This document shows, in pieces, positions 19,084 through 28,936 of a DNA stretch of 64,000 bases; position 1 is the first letter of the stretch; every line of letters begins with the position of its first letter. This DNA is from Bacteroidota bacterium (GTDB lineage Bacteria > Bacteroidota > Bacteroidia > AKYH767-A > OLB10). The translations under genes were made by a program, and so were the position numbers. The notes beneath the pieces are model-generated. The model was not told the origin of the DNA. It was given only the letters and a program-made list of their open reading frames with translations, and made no database searches. The stretch spans positions 1 to 64,000 of the forward strand of contig JADJPB010000015.1 of assembly GCA_016713445.1 (NCBI GenBank). The letters run 5' to 3'.

Positions 19084-20723
19084 CTATTCTCTAATAAATT
19101 TTCCGTTTCGCTGTCCAGCATCATCAGAGTAATGAATAATATACATCCCAGACCTCAATCCACTTATATCCAACTGATGAATGTCAACTGTGAATCATTC
19201 TTTTCAAAAACAATTTTTCCATTCATATCCGTAATCGAAATATTAAAATTTCCTGAGGTCTCAAATGTTCCGAGATTGATAAATTGAGATGACGGTACTG
19301 GACTGATGTGAAGCAAATAATTTTCTTGCATTGCTTCCCTGCAATTAACACTAATATCAATTTGATTGTAATAACTGATGCATCCACCAGCACTGGTTGA
19401 TTTCACTCTGTAAAGCCCACTTTGTTTTGCTGCATAAGTTATGGAAGTAGCTCCTGAAATTGTTGAGTTGTTAAATTGCCACTGACGACCAACCGTGTTG
19501 GGGGTGATATGTTGGAGTACGGAACTATCTCCACTGCAAAAAACTACTGGATCTGTCGCTACAATTTTAGAACGATAAACTGAGATCTTACTGTTAGGCG
19601 ATTTAGCAGTACAGCCCTCTGGTGACGTTACTACAACTTTATAATTTCCATTTTTAAAAACATTGATGTCGGCCGTGTATTGCGAGAGAGATTGTCCGTT
19701 GCGAAACCATTCAAATGTATTTGAAGGCTGACTCCCTGAACTTATATTGATGGTGTCTTTCGTACAAATTTCCGTGGTACCAAACGGTTGAATATTGGTT
19801 GTTGGTAGAGGGAGGACAGTAACCGAAACTTCATTAGTAACCTTGGTACATCCATTTCCATTTGTCACAATACAACTGTAATTTCCAGAATTGACTGGCT
19901 TAATAATTTCATTTGTAGCCCAAGGCAATGGATTGCCATTTTTTAACCATTGAAATGTCCAATCTGATTGAAGTGAAATATTAGAAAAACGTCTGACTTC
20001 GAGACTTCCTTCTTTAGCGCAAAAAACTGTATCTGTAGCATTCAGTGAAGCATATAGGTCTAGATTTCCCAAATTACATAACCCGCTTATGTATGATAAA
20101 TTTTCGCATCCATATTGATTGGTGACAATGACGGTAACGGTGCCAACCACCATCATGCAACCTGTACGATCAAAAAGATAAGCAGGTGTGTTGACTCCAC
20201 AGGTATATGGATTTGTATCATAATTGGGCTGCCAACAATGTGTGAGTACCTGACTATTGTCATTGAGTAAATTTGTTCCGAGGTACATTCCGGCACAACC
20301 AATAGAATCTATGCCTATATTGTAGGCAGGACGTGGATGAACATAGGCAGAGGTTTTTCGATAATCTTTGCAACCAGTAATACTATCTGTAAAAACACAA
20401 CGGTATTCTCCGTTATCTGCTGTATTAAAATCAGATTTGTCGATGACTTCTGTACCTTGTCCTTGCCATGTGGCAGATAAATTTTGCCAAATTCCATTCA
20501 CCGTATCGCTACGGAATTGCCATTTTAAGGTACCCGTACGGATATTATTTCGTTGAGCAGTGATGGTAGCAAAATTGAAAGAATAAGAAGTCCCGGATAA
20601 TGCTTCACATGGAAAATCGAGTTGAGCTGTTACGTAGGCGAGTTCGTTGGGGCTACAGGGTTGTTGTGCTTGTACTTCTATGAACAAAAGTAGTAGAAGG
20701 AGAGTGATGGAAGAGTGCTTCAT
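19084..20723 (-). CDS. Secreted Ig/PKD-like protein with T9SS sorting domain (frame broken once)
   Basis: I place the start at the ATG at 20723, giving the signal peptide MKHSSITLLLLLLFIEVQAQ. The mature protein is a series of Ig- or PKD-like modules seen as repeated phrases: FQWLKNGNPLPW, FEWFRNGQSLSQY and RQWQFNNSTISG, each with a closing Y(R/K)V or YSC strand. Near the end a sorting domain starts at LLHISPVPSSQFINLG. The frame open to 19164 stops inside it. A shift at about 19183-19193 restores VDIHQLDISGLRSGMYII and runs to a stop at 19084, completing the domain. The protein is ~546 residues, exported to the surface. Function is unknown. Confidence 0.82.
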
Positions 20724-20765
20724 AATTGAAATCAGATTTAGATGGAAAATTACATAGAAATTCAC

Positions 20766-21044
20766 TTAAGTTGAAAATTTCAGGGCTATTATTTTAAAAA
20801 GTTTTTAACCCTAATTGTGAATTGCGAGAGGGGATCAATTTGAATGAGTTACAATGAAGGATAAGATTCAAGGAAGAATAATCAAATTCTAGTACTCAAA
20901 ATACTGACTGTTTAAACCTGCCTGCCGGCAGGCAGGCGCAACGTTAGCAGCGTTCACACAACGGGCGCAACGGGAAAAATATTTCGAAGTAAAATCTCTT
21001 CGCCACTAAAAATAATTTAAAATCCAACAACTAACAACTACCAA
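20766..21044. repeat. Gap with a 20-bp CCTGCC...GGCAGG palindrome
   Basis: Bases 20917-20936 form a perfect palindrome with core CTGCCTGCCGGCAGGCAG. The same core, 4 bases shorter, lies at 13566-13581. It could extrude as a hairpin on either strand. The rest of the gap between purB and the Ig-like gene shows nothing I recognise. Confidence 0.65.
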
Positions 21045-22396
21045 CTAAAACTCTTTCACTACACCAGTATAATTAAATGGCGTAATTTTTCGTAATTCTG
21101 TTTTCAATTTATCAGATACATCCAGTCCATCAATAAATTTCGAAATGGTATCTGGATTAATTTTCTCACCAGTTCTGGTTAATGATTTTAGTGCTTCATA
21201 CGGGTTTGGGAAAGCTTCTCTTCTTAAAATGGTTTGTATGGCTTCCGCAACTACCGCCCAGTTATCAGATAAGTCTTGTTGAATGGTATCGGCGTTTACA
21301 CTCACTTTGCTGAATCCTTTTAATAATGATTTGCCTGCCATCAAGGTATGCGCATACGGAACTCCTACATTTCTTAACACGGTGGAGTCGGTCAAGTCGC
21401 GTTGTAATCTCGATACAGGTAGTTTCGCAGCTAAATGTTCGAACAATGCATTGGCCATTCCTAAGTTTCCTTCTGCATTTTCAAAGTCAATCGGATTTAC
21501 TTTGTGTGGCATGGCCGATGATCCTACTTCATTGGCAACGACTCTTTGCGTGAAGTAGTTCATGGAAATATAGGTCCACATGTCTCTCGATAAATCAACC
21601 AAAATGGTGTTGATGCGTTTCATGGAATCAAAGAGAGCCGCCATGTTGTCGTAATGCTCAATTTGTGTGGTATAAGCCGAACGTTGCAACCCTAAACGTT
21701 GTATGAATCGATCGCCAAAAGCAATCCAATCAATTTCAGGATAAGCTACGGCATGTGCATTGAAATTACCTGTAGCACCACCAAATTTAGCAGAGGATGT
21801 AATGCTGTTTAATAATTCTAATTGCGCTTGTAAGCGATGATGGAAAATATAAATTTCTTTTCCTAGACGGGTAGGAGAGGCTGGCTGTCCATGTGTACGC
21901 GCTAACATGGGAATGTCTTTCAATCTTTAGCCACCAATTGAATTTTTTCACTGATGGCTTTGATAGCCGGCAAATAAATTTGTGTATTCGCCTCCAAAAT
22001 ACTCAACGGAATAGCCGTGTTGTTGATGTCTTGCGAGGTCAATCCAAAGTGAATAAATTCTTTGTGCTCTTGTAAGCCCAATGCATCAAATTTTTCTTTG
22101 ATGAAATATTCAACGGCCTTCACATCATGATTCGTCGTTTTTTCAATGCTCTTGATATGCAAGGCATCTTCATGTTTGAAGTCATGGTAAATTGCGCGCA
22201 GGTCTTTGAATTTAGTTTTGTCGAACTGTTGAAGTTGTGGTAATGGAAGTTCGCATAATTCAATAAAATATTCTACTTCCACTAAAACGCGATAACGCAT
22301 CAATGCCTCTTCTGAGAAGTAGAGTGCCAATTCTTCGCAGCTATTTCTATATCTTCCGTCAATGGGTGAAATGGCATTTAAGGGGTGGAGATTCAT
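21045..22396 (-). CDS. purB: Adenylosuccinate lyase (frame broken once)
   Basis: PurB removes fumarate from SAICAR and adenylosuccinate in purine synthesis. The N-terminal piece (21920-22396) starts MNLHPLNAISPIDGRY and carries FIHFGLTSQDINNTA. The C-terminal piece (21045-21923) carries ARTHGQPASPTRLGKE and the signature loop SSAMPHKVNPIDFENAEGN with the catalytic Ser. At 21921 one C (G on the coding strand) is missing: AAAGATTGAAAGAC should read K-D-W-K-D. The corrected length of ~450 fits the bacterial long form. It follows fabD by 69 bases on the same strand. Confidence 0.95.
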
Positions 22397-22465
22397 GTGT
22401 TTTACTTGGAATAATAAATGAATGCCTCGATAAATTTTATCGAGGGTAAAATGATTGAAATGTTA

Positions 22466-23336
22466 TTAAACGATGACCGCTTCTTTGTTGATTTTTTTCA
22501 CGAGTCCTTGCAATACTTTGCCTGGACCAACTTCGGTAAATGTGTTGGCTCCGTCCGCTAACATATGCTCTACACTTTGAGTCCATTTTACGGGAGCCGT
22601 CAATTGCGCAATTAAATTTTTGCGAATGGCAGTAACATCCGTTTGTGGAGTTGCTGTTGCATTTTGATACACCGGACAAGTAGGAGTGTTAAAAGTAGTA
22701 GACTCAATAGCCGCCGCTAATTTCTCGCGTGCCGGCTCCATTAATGGACTATGAAACGCTCCACCCACTGGTAGTAATAAGGCTCTTCGTGCACCCGCAG
22801 CCGTTAGTTTCTCGCAAGCTGCTTTCACCGCTTCTACCTCTCCTGAAATCACCAATTGGCCCGGACAATTATAGTTGGCAGCCACCACAATTCCTAGCGT
22901 TTCCGCACAAATTATTTCTACTTTCTCATCTTCCAAAGCCAAAACAGCAGCCATGGTTCCCGGTGTAATCTCACAGGCTTTTTGCATGGCGTTCGCTCTT
23001 TCAATGACAAGCTTCAATCCATCTTCAAAACTTAACGTCCCATTGGCAACGAGTGCAGAAAATTCTCCCAGTGAATGACCAGCCACCATGTCTGGTTTAA
23101 AATCATCGCCCCATCACTCGAGCTTGTATTACCGAGTGAATAAAAATGGCAGGTTGCGTCACATTGGTTTGACGAAGTTCTTCATCGGTTCCAGCAAACA
23201 TAATGTCTGAAATTCTAAATCCAATGATGTCATTGGCTTGTTCAAACATGGTTTTTGCTAATTCAGAAGTATCATAAAGTTCTTTTCCCATTCCTGAGAA
23301 TTGCGAACCTTGTCCGGGGAAGATGTATGCTTTCAT
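22466..23336 (-). CDS. fabD: Malonyl-CoA:ACP transacylase (frame broken once)
   Basis: FabD loads malonyl groups on acyl carrier protein for fatty-acid synthesis. The start is the second ATG (23336), giving MKAYIFPGQGSQFSGMG. The nucleophile is in AGHSLGEFSA, the catalytic His in GGAFHSPLM, and NCPGQLVISG is conserved. The frame breaks in the C4 run at 23109-23112: with three C the sequence reads RVMGDDFKPDMVAGHS across the junction of the pieces 23103-23342 and 22466-23089. The corrected length of ~290 residues is normal. It lies between folE and purB in one minus-strand run. Confidence 0.95.
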
Positions 23337-23369
23337 GATCAATGATTTTTATTTTTTAGGAAGAAACTT

Positions 23370-24005
23370 TTAATGAAGCTTTCCTTGTATGAGAGAAATA
23401 AATTCTTTTCTAGTTCTGTCGTTTTCGAATTCACCGGTGAATGCCGATGTGGTGGTTACCGAATTTTGTTTTTGTACGCCGCGCATCTGCATACACAAAT
23501 GTTGCGCTTCAATTACCACCGCTACGCCCAGTGGTTCTAATGTCGACTGAATACAATCGCGAATATCAGTTGTTAATCTTTCTTGAACTTGTAAACGTCG
23601 AGCAAATGCATCTACAATTCTTGGGATTTTACTTAAACCTACAATGTAATTATTGGGAATGTAAGCGATATGTGCTTTTCCAAAGAAGGGTAAAAGATGA
23701 TGCTCGCACAGACTGTACAATTCAATGTCTTTCACGATTACCATTTGTTTGTAGTCCTCCTTGAATTTAGCAGAATTTAAAATAGCTACTGGATCTAAAT
23801 CGTATCCATGCATTAAAAATTGCATCGACTTAGCCACGCGCTCCGGAGTTTTTAGTAGACCTTCGCGATTTACATCTTCTCCTAATTTTTCAATGATGGA
23901 TTTGTATTGACTTGCTAATTGCTCGGTCGTTTCCAGATGATATGAATCGTTGCGAACATATCCCTCCAAATCTTCTGTATCGTGTATGTGATTGTGGTTT
24001 GCCAA
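23370..24005 (-). CDS. folE: GTP cyclohydrolase I
   Basis: FolE converts GTP to 7,8-dihydroneopterin triphosphate, the first step to folates, pterins or queuosine. The 211-residue protein has the zinc ligands Cys100 and His103 in [12 protein letters not shown] and Cys171 in QHLCMQMRG. The substrate-binding segment is [23 protein letters not shown]. An N-terminal His-rich stretch ([10 protein letters not shown]) is unusual but outside the catalytic core. The gene begins 12 bases after the PTPS-like gene, so the two probably form one transcript that makes a reduced pterin or a deazaguanine precursor. Confidence 0.96.
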   Translation of the reverse strand: MANHNHIHDTEDLEGYVRNDSYHLETTEQLASQYKSIIEKLGEDVNREGLLKTPERVAKSMQFLMHGYDLDPVAILNSAKFKEDYKQMVIVKDIELYSLCEHHLLPFFGKAHIAYIPNNYIVGLSKIPRIVDAFARRLQVQERLTTDIRDCIQSTLEPLGVAVVIEAQHLCMQMRGVQKQNSVTTTSAFTGEFENDRTRKEFISLIQGKLH

Positions 24006-24017
24006 ATCGTTATTTTT

Positions 24018-24428
24018 TTATCCGAAGTATTCAACGAAATTATTTTCTGTCTCGTATAATTTGATGCAATGTAATGAACATCCTTGTTCTTTGATTGCAT
24101 CAGCCAGTTCATCCCAGATAGCCTGAGCCAACACTTCCGTGGAAGCCATTTTGCCTTCCATAATGTCTACATCTAAATTTACATTTTTATGATCGATCTT
24201 ATCTACTACCTTTTCTTTGATCAAGTGACTTAAGAATTTTAAATCGATGACAAATCCTGTCTCGGGATTAATATTTCCTTTTACCGTAACAAATAAGTCG
24301 TAGTTATGACCATGCCAGTTTGGATTAGAACATTTCCCAAAAACTTCCATGTTTTTATCGTGGCTCCAATCTTGTCTATGTAACTTATGGGCAGCGTTAA
24401 ATCTTTCTTTTCTTGTGATATACAGCAT
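24018..24428 (-). CDS. 6-pyruvoyl-tetrahydropterin synthase / QueD family protein
   Basis: This 136-residue enzyme acts on dihydroneopterin triphosphate, the product of FolE encoded next to it. Zinc ligands are His14 (FNAAHKL) and His39/His41 (NWHGHNY). The catalytic Cys33 is in FGKCSNPN, and the conserved Glu is in KLYETENNFVEY. QueD members make 6-carboxytetrahydropterin for queuosine; PTPS members make 6-pyruvoyltetrahydropterin. Sequence alone does not separate them here. It is first in a minus-strand run with folE, fabD and purB, divergent from mqnB. Confidence 0.88.
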   Translation of the reverse strand: MLYITRKERFNAAHKLHRQDWSHDKNMEVFGKCSNPNWHGHNYDLFVTVKGNINPETGFVIDLKFLSHLIKEKVVDKIDHKNVNLDVDIMEGKMASTEVLAQAIWDELADAIKEQGCSLHCIKLYETENNFVEYFG

Positions 24429-24527
24429 ATTGTAATGTTCCTTTTTGCAAGGACGTTAAGTCAACAAAATTACGTCTTTTTTCTGATCTTTCACAACTAC
24501 AATAAGCACGAAGACAGTGTATTGCAC

Positions 24528-24535
24528 TATATTTG
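24528..24535 (+). promoter_or_regulatory. TATATTTG -7 element next to the mqnB start
   Basis: A perfect TAnnTTTG element ends 4 bases before the ATG at 24540. If used, transcription would begin at or within a base or two of the ATG, giving a leaderless mRNA. No clear -33 TTG is visible, so this is moderately supported. Confidence 0.4.
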
Positions 24536-24539
24536 CCCC

Positions 24540-25203
24540 ATGAACCCGAGTGAAAAGATTCTCTTTATTTGTGCCACTCCATTGGAATCAACTGCTTTGG
24601 GACTTGATGGATCTCTAAAAAGTGGATTTTATCCCGACCTTTTGGGCAATGGGAAGTCGTTGTTGATAACCGGTGTTGGACTTACACTTACTGCTTATCA
24701 TTTAGGCAAAATCTTAACATCTCATTCTTTTGATGTCGCTGTAAATTTTGGAGTTGCCCGGAGCTCTCGATTTTCAATTCCTTTAGGGAGCGTCGTGGAA
24801 GTTATTTCAGATGAGTTTGCAGATGTAGGTGCGGAGGACAATGACCAATTCATTTCTCTATTCGAGATGAATTTGTTGGAGATGAATGAGCCTCCATTTG
24901 TGAATGGAAAATTGGTACCGATGGGCGGATGGAAGTGCGAGGGAACTTACCGAAAGTGACCGGAGCCAGTGTAAATACTGTTCATGGGAATGCTGAACAT
25001 ATTGCACAATTTAAAAAGCGAAGTGCTGCGCAAGTGGAATCCATGGAAGGTGCAGCTTTTTCTATGCCTGTGCAATGGCCGGAGTTGCTTCGATACAAGT
25101 TCGTGCAATTTCCAATTATGTAGAGCTAAGAAATCGCGATAATTGGAAATTAGAGGAGGCGATAGGGTCATTGTCAGTCTATTTGAAGGAGTATTTTTTA
25201 TAG
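24540..25203 (+). CDS. mqnB: Futalosine hydrolase (two frame breaks)
   Basis: MqnB splits futalosine into hypoxanthine and dehypoxanthine futalosine in the alternative menaquinone pathway. The protein starts MNPSEKILFICATPLES and shows the nucleoside-phosphorylase-like features VNFGVARS, ASVNTVHGN and VESMEGAAF, with the catalytic acidic residues in the last. Two single-base losses split it: in GGG at 24941-24943 (restores EGNLPKVTG) and in the T5 run at 25057-25061 (restores AAFFYACAMAGV). The true frame then reads IQVRAISNYVELRNRDNW to a TAG at 25201-25203. The corrected length is ~221 residues. The frame is open upstream to 24387, but that part overlaps the divergent gene and is unlikely to be translated. 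Confidence 0.9.
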
Positions 25204-25448
25204 TGTCCATTAGACTTTTGATACAAAACGCCCTCAGTTTATCACAATTTGTTGTTGTTTTAAGAGTTAATCTCAAAGTGTAATTGTTTTTCACGATTTC
25301 TAATTCAACTATACTATAGTTCATTTCTAGTGCATACTATTGGATAATCACATTGTATTCTTAATAACTTTTTTGGGGGAGATGAGCTATATCTCTTAAA
25401 AATTGAAATTTGTGTTTGATGGGCTTTATCAATTTGAATAGTAGTTTA

Positions 25449-26559
25449 ATGTTAAAATGGAAGCGGAAATTGATGTTGATTTCGACTTTTGTTTTTTGTA
25501 CCTGCTGCGTGAATGCTGGTGGAGATGGTGGTGTAAAGCATTATTCAAACGGACATAAGCCATTGGAACTTGTTTTTTGCGTAGACCTCAGCGGAAGTAC
25601 CAACGGACTTATCAATGACCTGCGCGATAATTTGTGGCTTATTATTAATCAAGCCAACCACATGGATCCTAAACCCGATTTGCGCATTGGCGTGATTGGT
25701 TTTTCCCGACCAAGCTTCGGCAGAGAAAATTCCTATGTTAAGATTTTAGCTCCGCTTACCAATAATTTTGATTTAATTGAGATGGAGTTGTACAAGTTAC
25801 GCCCATCCATCGAAAAAGGAGATCAGATCGTAAGTGAAGCCATTCGTACTGCTGTGAATGGGATGAGTTGGTCGGATCGGAATGATGCCGTGAAGATGAT
25901 TTATCTGGTAGGAAATGGAATGGTAACAGCTAACGGTTACGAGTATGTGAAGTACTGCGAACAAGCACGTGCCAAGAATATTCCGATTCATGCTTTGTAT
26001 GTGATGAAGTCGGCGAATTGGTTTAAAGAACTTCCTGGTTATCGACGTATTGCCGGACTTACGAACGGTATGCAAACCGAAATTACTATCAATAAAGCGG
26101 AGGAAGTGAAAGTATGGACTTCCGTTACTGCCAATTTAGAATCTCTAAATGCAAAGTTCAATGCTACTTACTATTGGACCAGCGACGATAGTAGTACATG
26201 CAGAAGATCATTAACAGCTGCCGACTCGGGCGCATACGAAACATCACGTGAAACTTTTTTACATCGTATGTATTTTAAATCATCCAACGATTTTCAATCC
26301 ATCTACCGAAATTGTGATTATTTAAGTTCAAACATGCTCCAGCCGTCTGAAACTACGGCCGTAAATTCCGATGCATTTTTACTTCAAGTGAAAGAGCTGC
26401 ACAAAGTGCGGGAAGAAATCCAAAAACAAATTCACAAGAATTTCCTATTGTTGAACTAGACCATCTGCAAAAGCCTATGTGGAAGGCCACATGCCCGACA
26501 ACAACATTTTTCATCGCTCAGTCATGAATATTTTGTACCGCTATTGGGGACTCCGTTGA
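25449..26559 (+). CDS. VWA domain-containing secreted protein (frame broken near the end)
   Basis: The likely start is the ATG at 25449, giving a basic start and hydrophobic signal (KRKLMLISTFVFCTC); ATG 25419 is possible. A von Willebrand factor A domain spans ~35-230: strand LELVFCVDLSGST contains the MIDAS DxSxS. The usual acidic position after the fourth strand (T/S-DG) reads VGNGM here. The C-terminal ~100 residues have an alpha-helical end. The frame open to 26459 ends at HKNFLLLN. One base later, another frame reads SAKAYVEGHMPDNNIFHRSV and NILYRYWGLR to a TGA at 26557-26559, which I take as the true end. The frame change is at about 26447-26465. The partner is unknown. Confidence 0.7.
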
Positions 26560-26799
26560 TTCGGTCTCGTAAAAATTGTATCTAAAATTTTAACTGATTT
26601 TCGCTATGTAGTCTTAGCTTCTAGCTTCTAGCTTCTAGCTTCTAGCTTCTAGCTTCTAGCTTCTAGCTTCAAGTTGATTTTAGGCAACTAAATTTGGATT
26701 TAATCTACGATGACCTTGCAGCTTGAGGCTAGCAGCTAGCAGCTTTCAATAACGTGAAGAAATTATAATTATCTAAAATTAAGTGCGAAAAACCAGCAG
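26560..26799. repeat. Gap with eight perfect TAGCTTC units
   Basis: Bases 26615-26670 are eight uninterrupted copies of the 7-mer TAGCTTC. Further on, GCTAGCAGCTAGCAGC lies at ~26727. The words are close to those at 9204-9391. Perfect short tandems like this are prone to length change by slippage. No gene is seen in this gap. Confidence 0.85.
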
Positions 26800-27453
26800 T
26801 TAAAACTCCGCGATCACCGTCACACCACCAGTCGTTTTCTGTCCGATCTCAACATTTATTTTAGTTCCCAACGGCAAATACAAATCAACACGCGATCCAA
26901 ATTTGATGAATCCCAATTCAGATCCTTGCTTCACTTTATCGCTTTCGTGCGGATAATAACGAATTCGTTTAGCAACAGCACCTGCAATCTGACGAACTAA
27001 AACAGAGAATCCCGACTTTTCAATCACCATGCTTGTTCTTTCGTTTTCGGTACTTGCTTTCGGATGCCATGCCACTAAAAATTTTCCTTCGTGATAACGT
27101 AAATATTTTACAATACCTGAAATTGGGTACCAATTGATATGCACATTCAACGGAGACATGAAAATGGAAACTTGAATGCGTTTGTCTTTGTAAAATTCCG
27201 ATTCAACCGTTTGTTCAATCACTACAACTTTGCCATCACAAGGTGCAATTACTAAATTGTCCCCCATAGTTTGATCGCGTCTTGGGGAGCGGAAGAATTG
27301 TAATATCAAATATAGAAATACTAAACTCAAAACACCAATTATTCCTAGTAAAACCTCCTGTTGAGGGAAGAAATAATGAAGTCCGCCGTTTAATAGTCCC
27401 AATAAAACAAGTGTAATAAGTATGCTGTTGAATCCTTCTTTGTGTAGTGTCAT
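26800..27453 (-). CDS. psd: Phosphatidylserine decarboxylase family protein
   Basis: Psd converts phosphatidylserine to phosphatidylethanolamine, the main Bacteroidota phospholipid, at the inner membrane. The 217-residue short-form protein has two N-terminal membrane helices (~10-52), APCDGKVVVIEQTVE, MSPLNVHINWYPISG, and the self-cleavage motif Gly186-Ser187 in GFIKFGSRVDLYLP, where the Ser becomes the pyruvoyl cofactor. All are intact. It lies 79 bases after the glutamate dehydrogenase stop on the same strand. Confidence 0.93.
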   Translation of the reverse strand: MTLHKEGFNSILITLVLLGLLNGGLHYFFPQQEVLLGIIGVLSLVFLYLILQFFRSPRRDQTMGDNLVIAPCDGKVVVIEQTVESEFYKDKRIQVSIFMSPLNVHINWYPISGIVKYLRYHEGKFLVAWHPKASTENERTSMVIEKSGFSVLVRQIAGAVAKRIRYYPHESDKVKQGSELGFIKFGSRVDLYLPLGTKINVEIGQKTTGGVTVIAEF

Positions 27454-27532
27454 TGGACTTTTTATTTAAACATAAACGCAGAGATAAAGCGTTACTTGGA
27501 CTTTATCTCTGCGCAAATGATTCGGTAATCGA

Positions 27533-28753
27533 TTAATAACTTCCGCGGGCGCGAATAGCTTTTGCAACAATAGTAAGTGCATGTACATAAGCTCCTAAAC
27601 GCATGGGAACTTTATTCTCCTTTGCAACTTCCCAAACATTATTAAATGCATTAATCATCCATTTGTCAGCACGCTTATTTACCTCTTCTTCGCTATGATA
27701 ATAGCCGGTACGATTTTGTACCCATTCAAAATAAGAAACCGTTACGCCACCGCCGTTTGCAAGAATATCTGGAATGATCACTACTCCTTTTTTATTTAAG
27801 ATATCATCCGCATCAGCACTGGTAGGTCCGTTAGCACCTTCAACAATGAGCTTCGCTTTTATTTTGGATGCATTTTTAGAAGTAATTTGATTTTCTAATG
27901 CACAAGGAGCCAATAATTCCGCATCTAATTCGAGTAGTTCGGCGTGGCCAATTTCTTTTGCATCTTTAAATCCTTTTAATGTGCCTTGGTTTTTTGCACA
28001 ATGCGCAATAGCCTTTATAATATTAATTCCTTTTGGATTGTAAAAGGCACCTGTATGATCCGAAATTCCTACAACTGTAATCCCGTTAGCTTCGAAATGC
28101 TTTGCTGAAATGGATCCAACATTTCCAAATCCTTGTACTACGGCACGCGTTTTCTTCGGATTCATTTTCATTTTTTTCATGGCTTGTAATGCGGCAGTGC
28201 AAACACCTCTACCTGTAGCTTCAACACGACCTTGTGATCCGCCAAGTAAAAGTGGTTTGCCTGTAACTACACCTGGAGTGAAGCTACCATTTACTTTACT
28301 GTATTCATCCATCAACCAAGCCATCTCACGTCCAGAGGTATTTACGTCTGGAGCTGGAATGTCTTTGTCAACACCGAAAATATCTGACATAGCAACCGTA
28401 TAGGCGCGCGTCAATCTCTCCAATTCACCAACACTCATTGTTTTTGGATCACAAGTGATTCCACCTTTTGCTCCACCATACGGGATTTCAGCAATAGCAC
28501 ATTTGAAAGTCATCCATGCTGCTAATGCTTTTACTTCATGTTCGTCTACTTGTGGGTGATAGCGTATTCCACCTTTTGATGGTCCTAATGCTGTAGAATG
28601 TATTACACGATAACCACCAAATACTTTTACGCGACCATTGTCCATCTTGATGGGTAAACTTACTTCGATAATTCGAGAAGGAACTTTTACAACTTGATAA
28701 ACATCGTCTTCTAGATTCATGATTTTTGCAGCCTGATCCAGTCGCTGCATCAT
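27533..28753 (-). CDS. gdhA: Glu/Leu/Phe/Val dehydrogenase (glutamate dehydrogenase)
   Basis: The enzyme links glutamate to 2-oxoglutarate and ammonia using NAD(P). Motifs: GYRVIHSTALGPSKGGIRYH, catalytic Lys in EIPYGGAKGGI, DIPAPDVNTSGREMAWLMDEY, dinucleotide-binding VQGFGNVGSISA, and VEGANGPTSADADDIL. I give the ATG at 28753, but family members usually carry a short NPFxSM segment before it, and SNPFNS is indeed encoded immediately upstream in frame. An ATG at 28838 followed by SVTKISKDESYNSSSAINS lies in another frame. One extra base near 28775-28780 would join the two, and a TAATTTTG -7 element at 28857-28864 sits just upstream of that ATG. So the real start may be 28838 with a further frame error. 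It complements glnN in nitrogen assimilation. Confidence 0.92.
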   Translation of the reverse strand: MMQRLDQAAKIMNLEDDVYQVVKVPSRIIEVSLPIKMDNGRVKVFGGYRVIHSTALGPSKGGIRYHPQVDEHEVKALAAWMTFKCAIAEIPYGGAKGGITCDPKTMSVGELERLTRAYTVAMSDIFGVDKDIPAPDVNTSGREMAWLMDEYSKVNGSFTPGVVTGKPLLLGGSQGRVEATGRGVCTAALQAMKKMKMNPKKTRAVVQGFGNVGSISAKHFEANGITVVGISDHTGAFYNPKGINIIKAIAHCAKNQGTLKGFKDAKEIGHAELLELDAELLAPCALENQITSKNASKIKAKLIVEGANGPTSADADDILNKKGVVIIPDILANGGGVTVSYFEWVQNRTGYYHSEEEVNKRADKWMINAFNNVWEVAKENKVPMRLGAYVHALTIVAKAIRARGSY

Positions 28754-28936
28754 GGAATTAAAAGGGTTTGAATCATCTTGAATTAATAGCGGATGAGCTG
28801 TTGTAGCTTTCGTCTTTTGAAATCTTTGTAACTGACATGTATTAGGTTTTGGCTGACAAAATTAGATAAAAAGCGAATAGTAACTAATAAATAGGGCGGA
28901 TATATTTTTTCCGATCCTATCTTTTATCGTTGTAAT

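Noticed and set aside
24387..24539. 51-codon N-terminal extension of futalosine hydrolase
   Set aside because: It overlaps the divergent PTPS-like gene and lies upstream of the likely promoter; family length fits the ATG at 24540.
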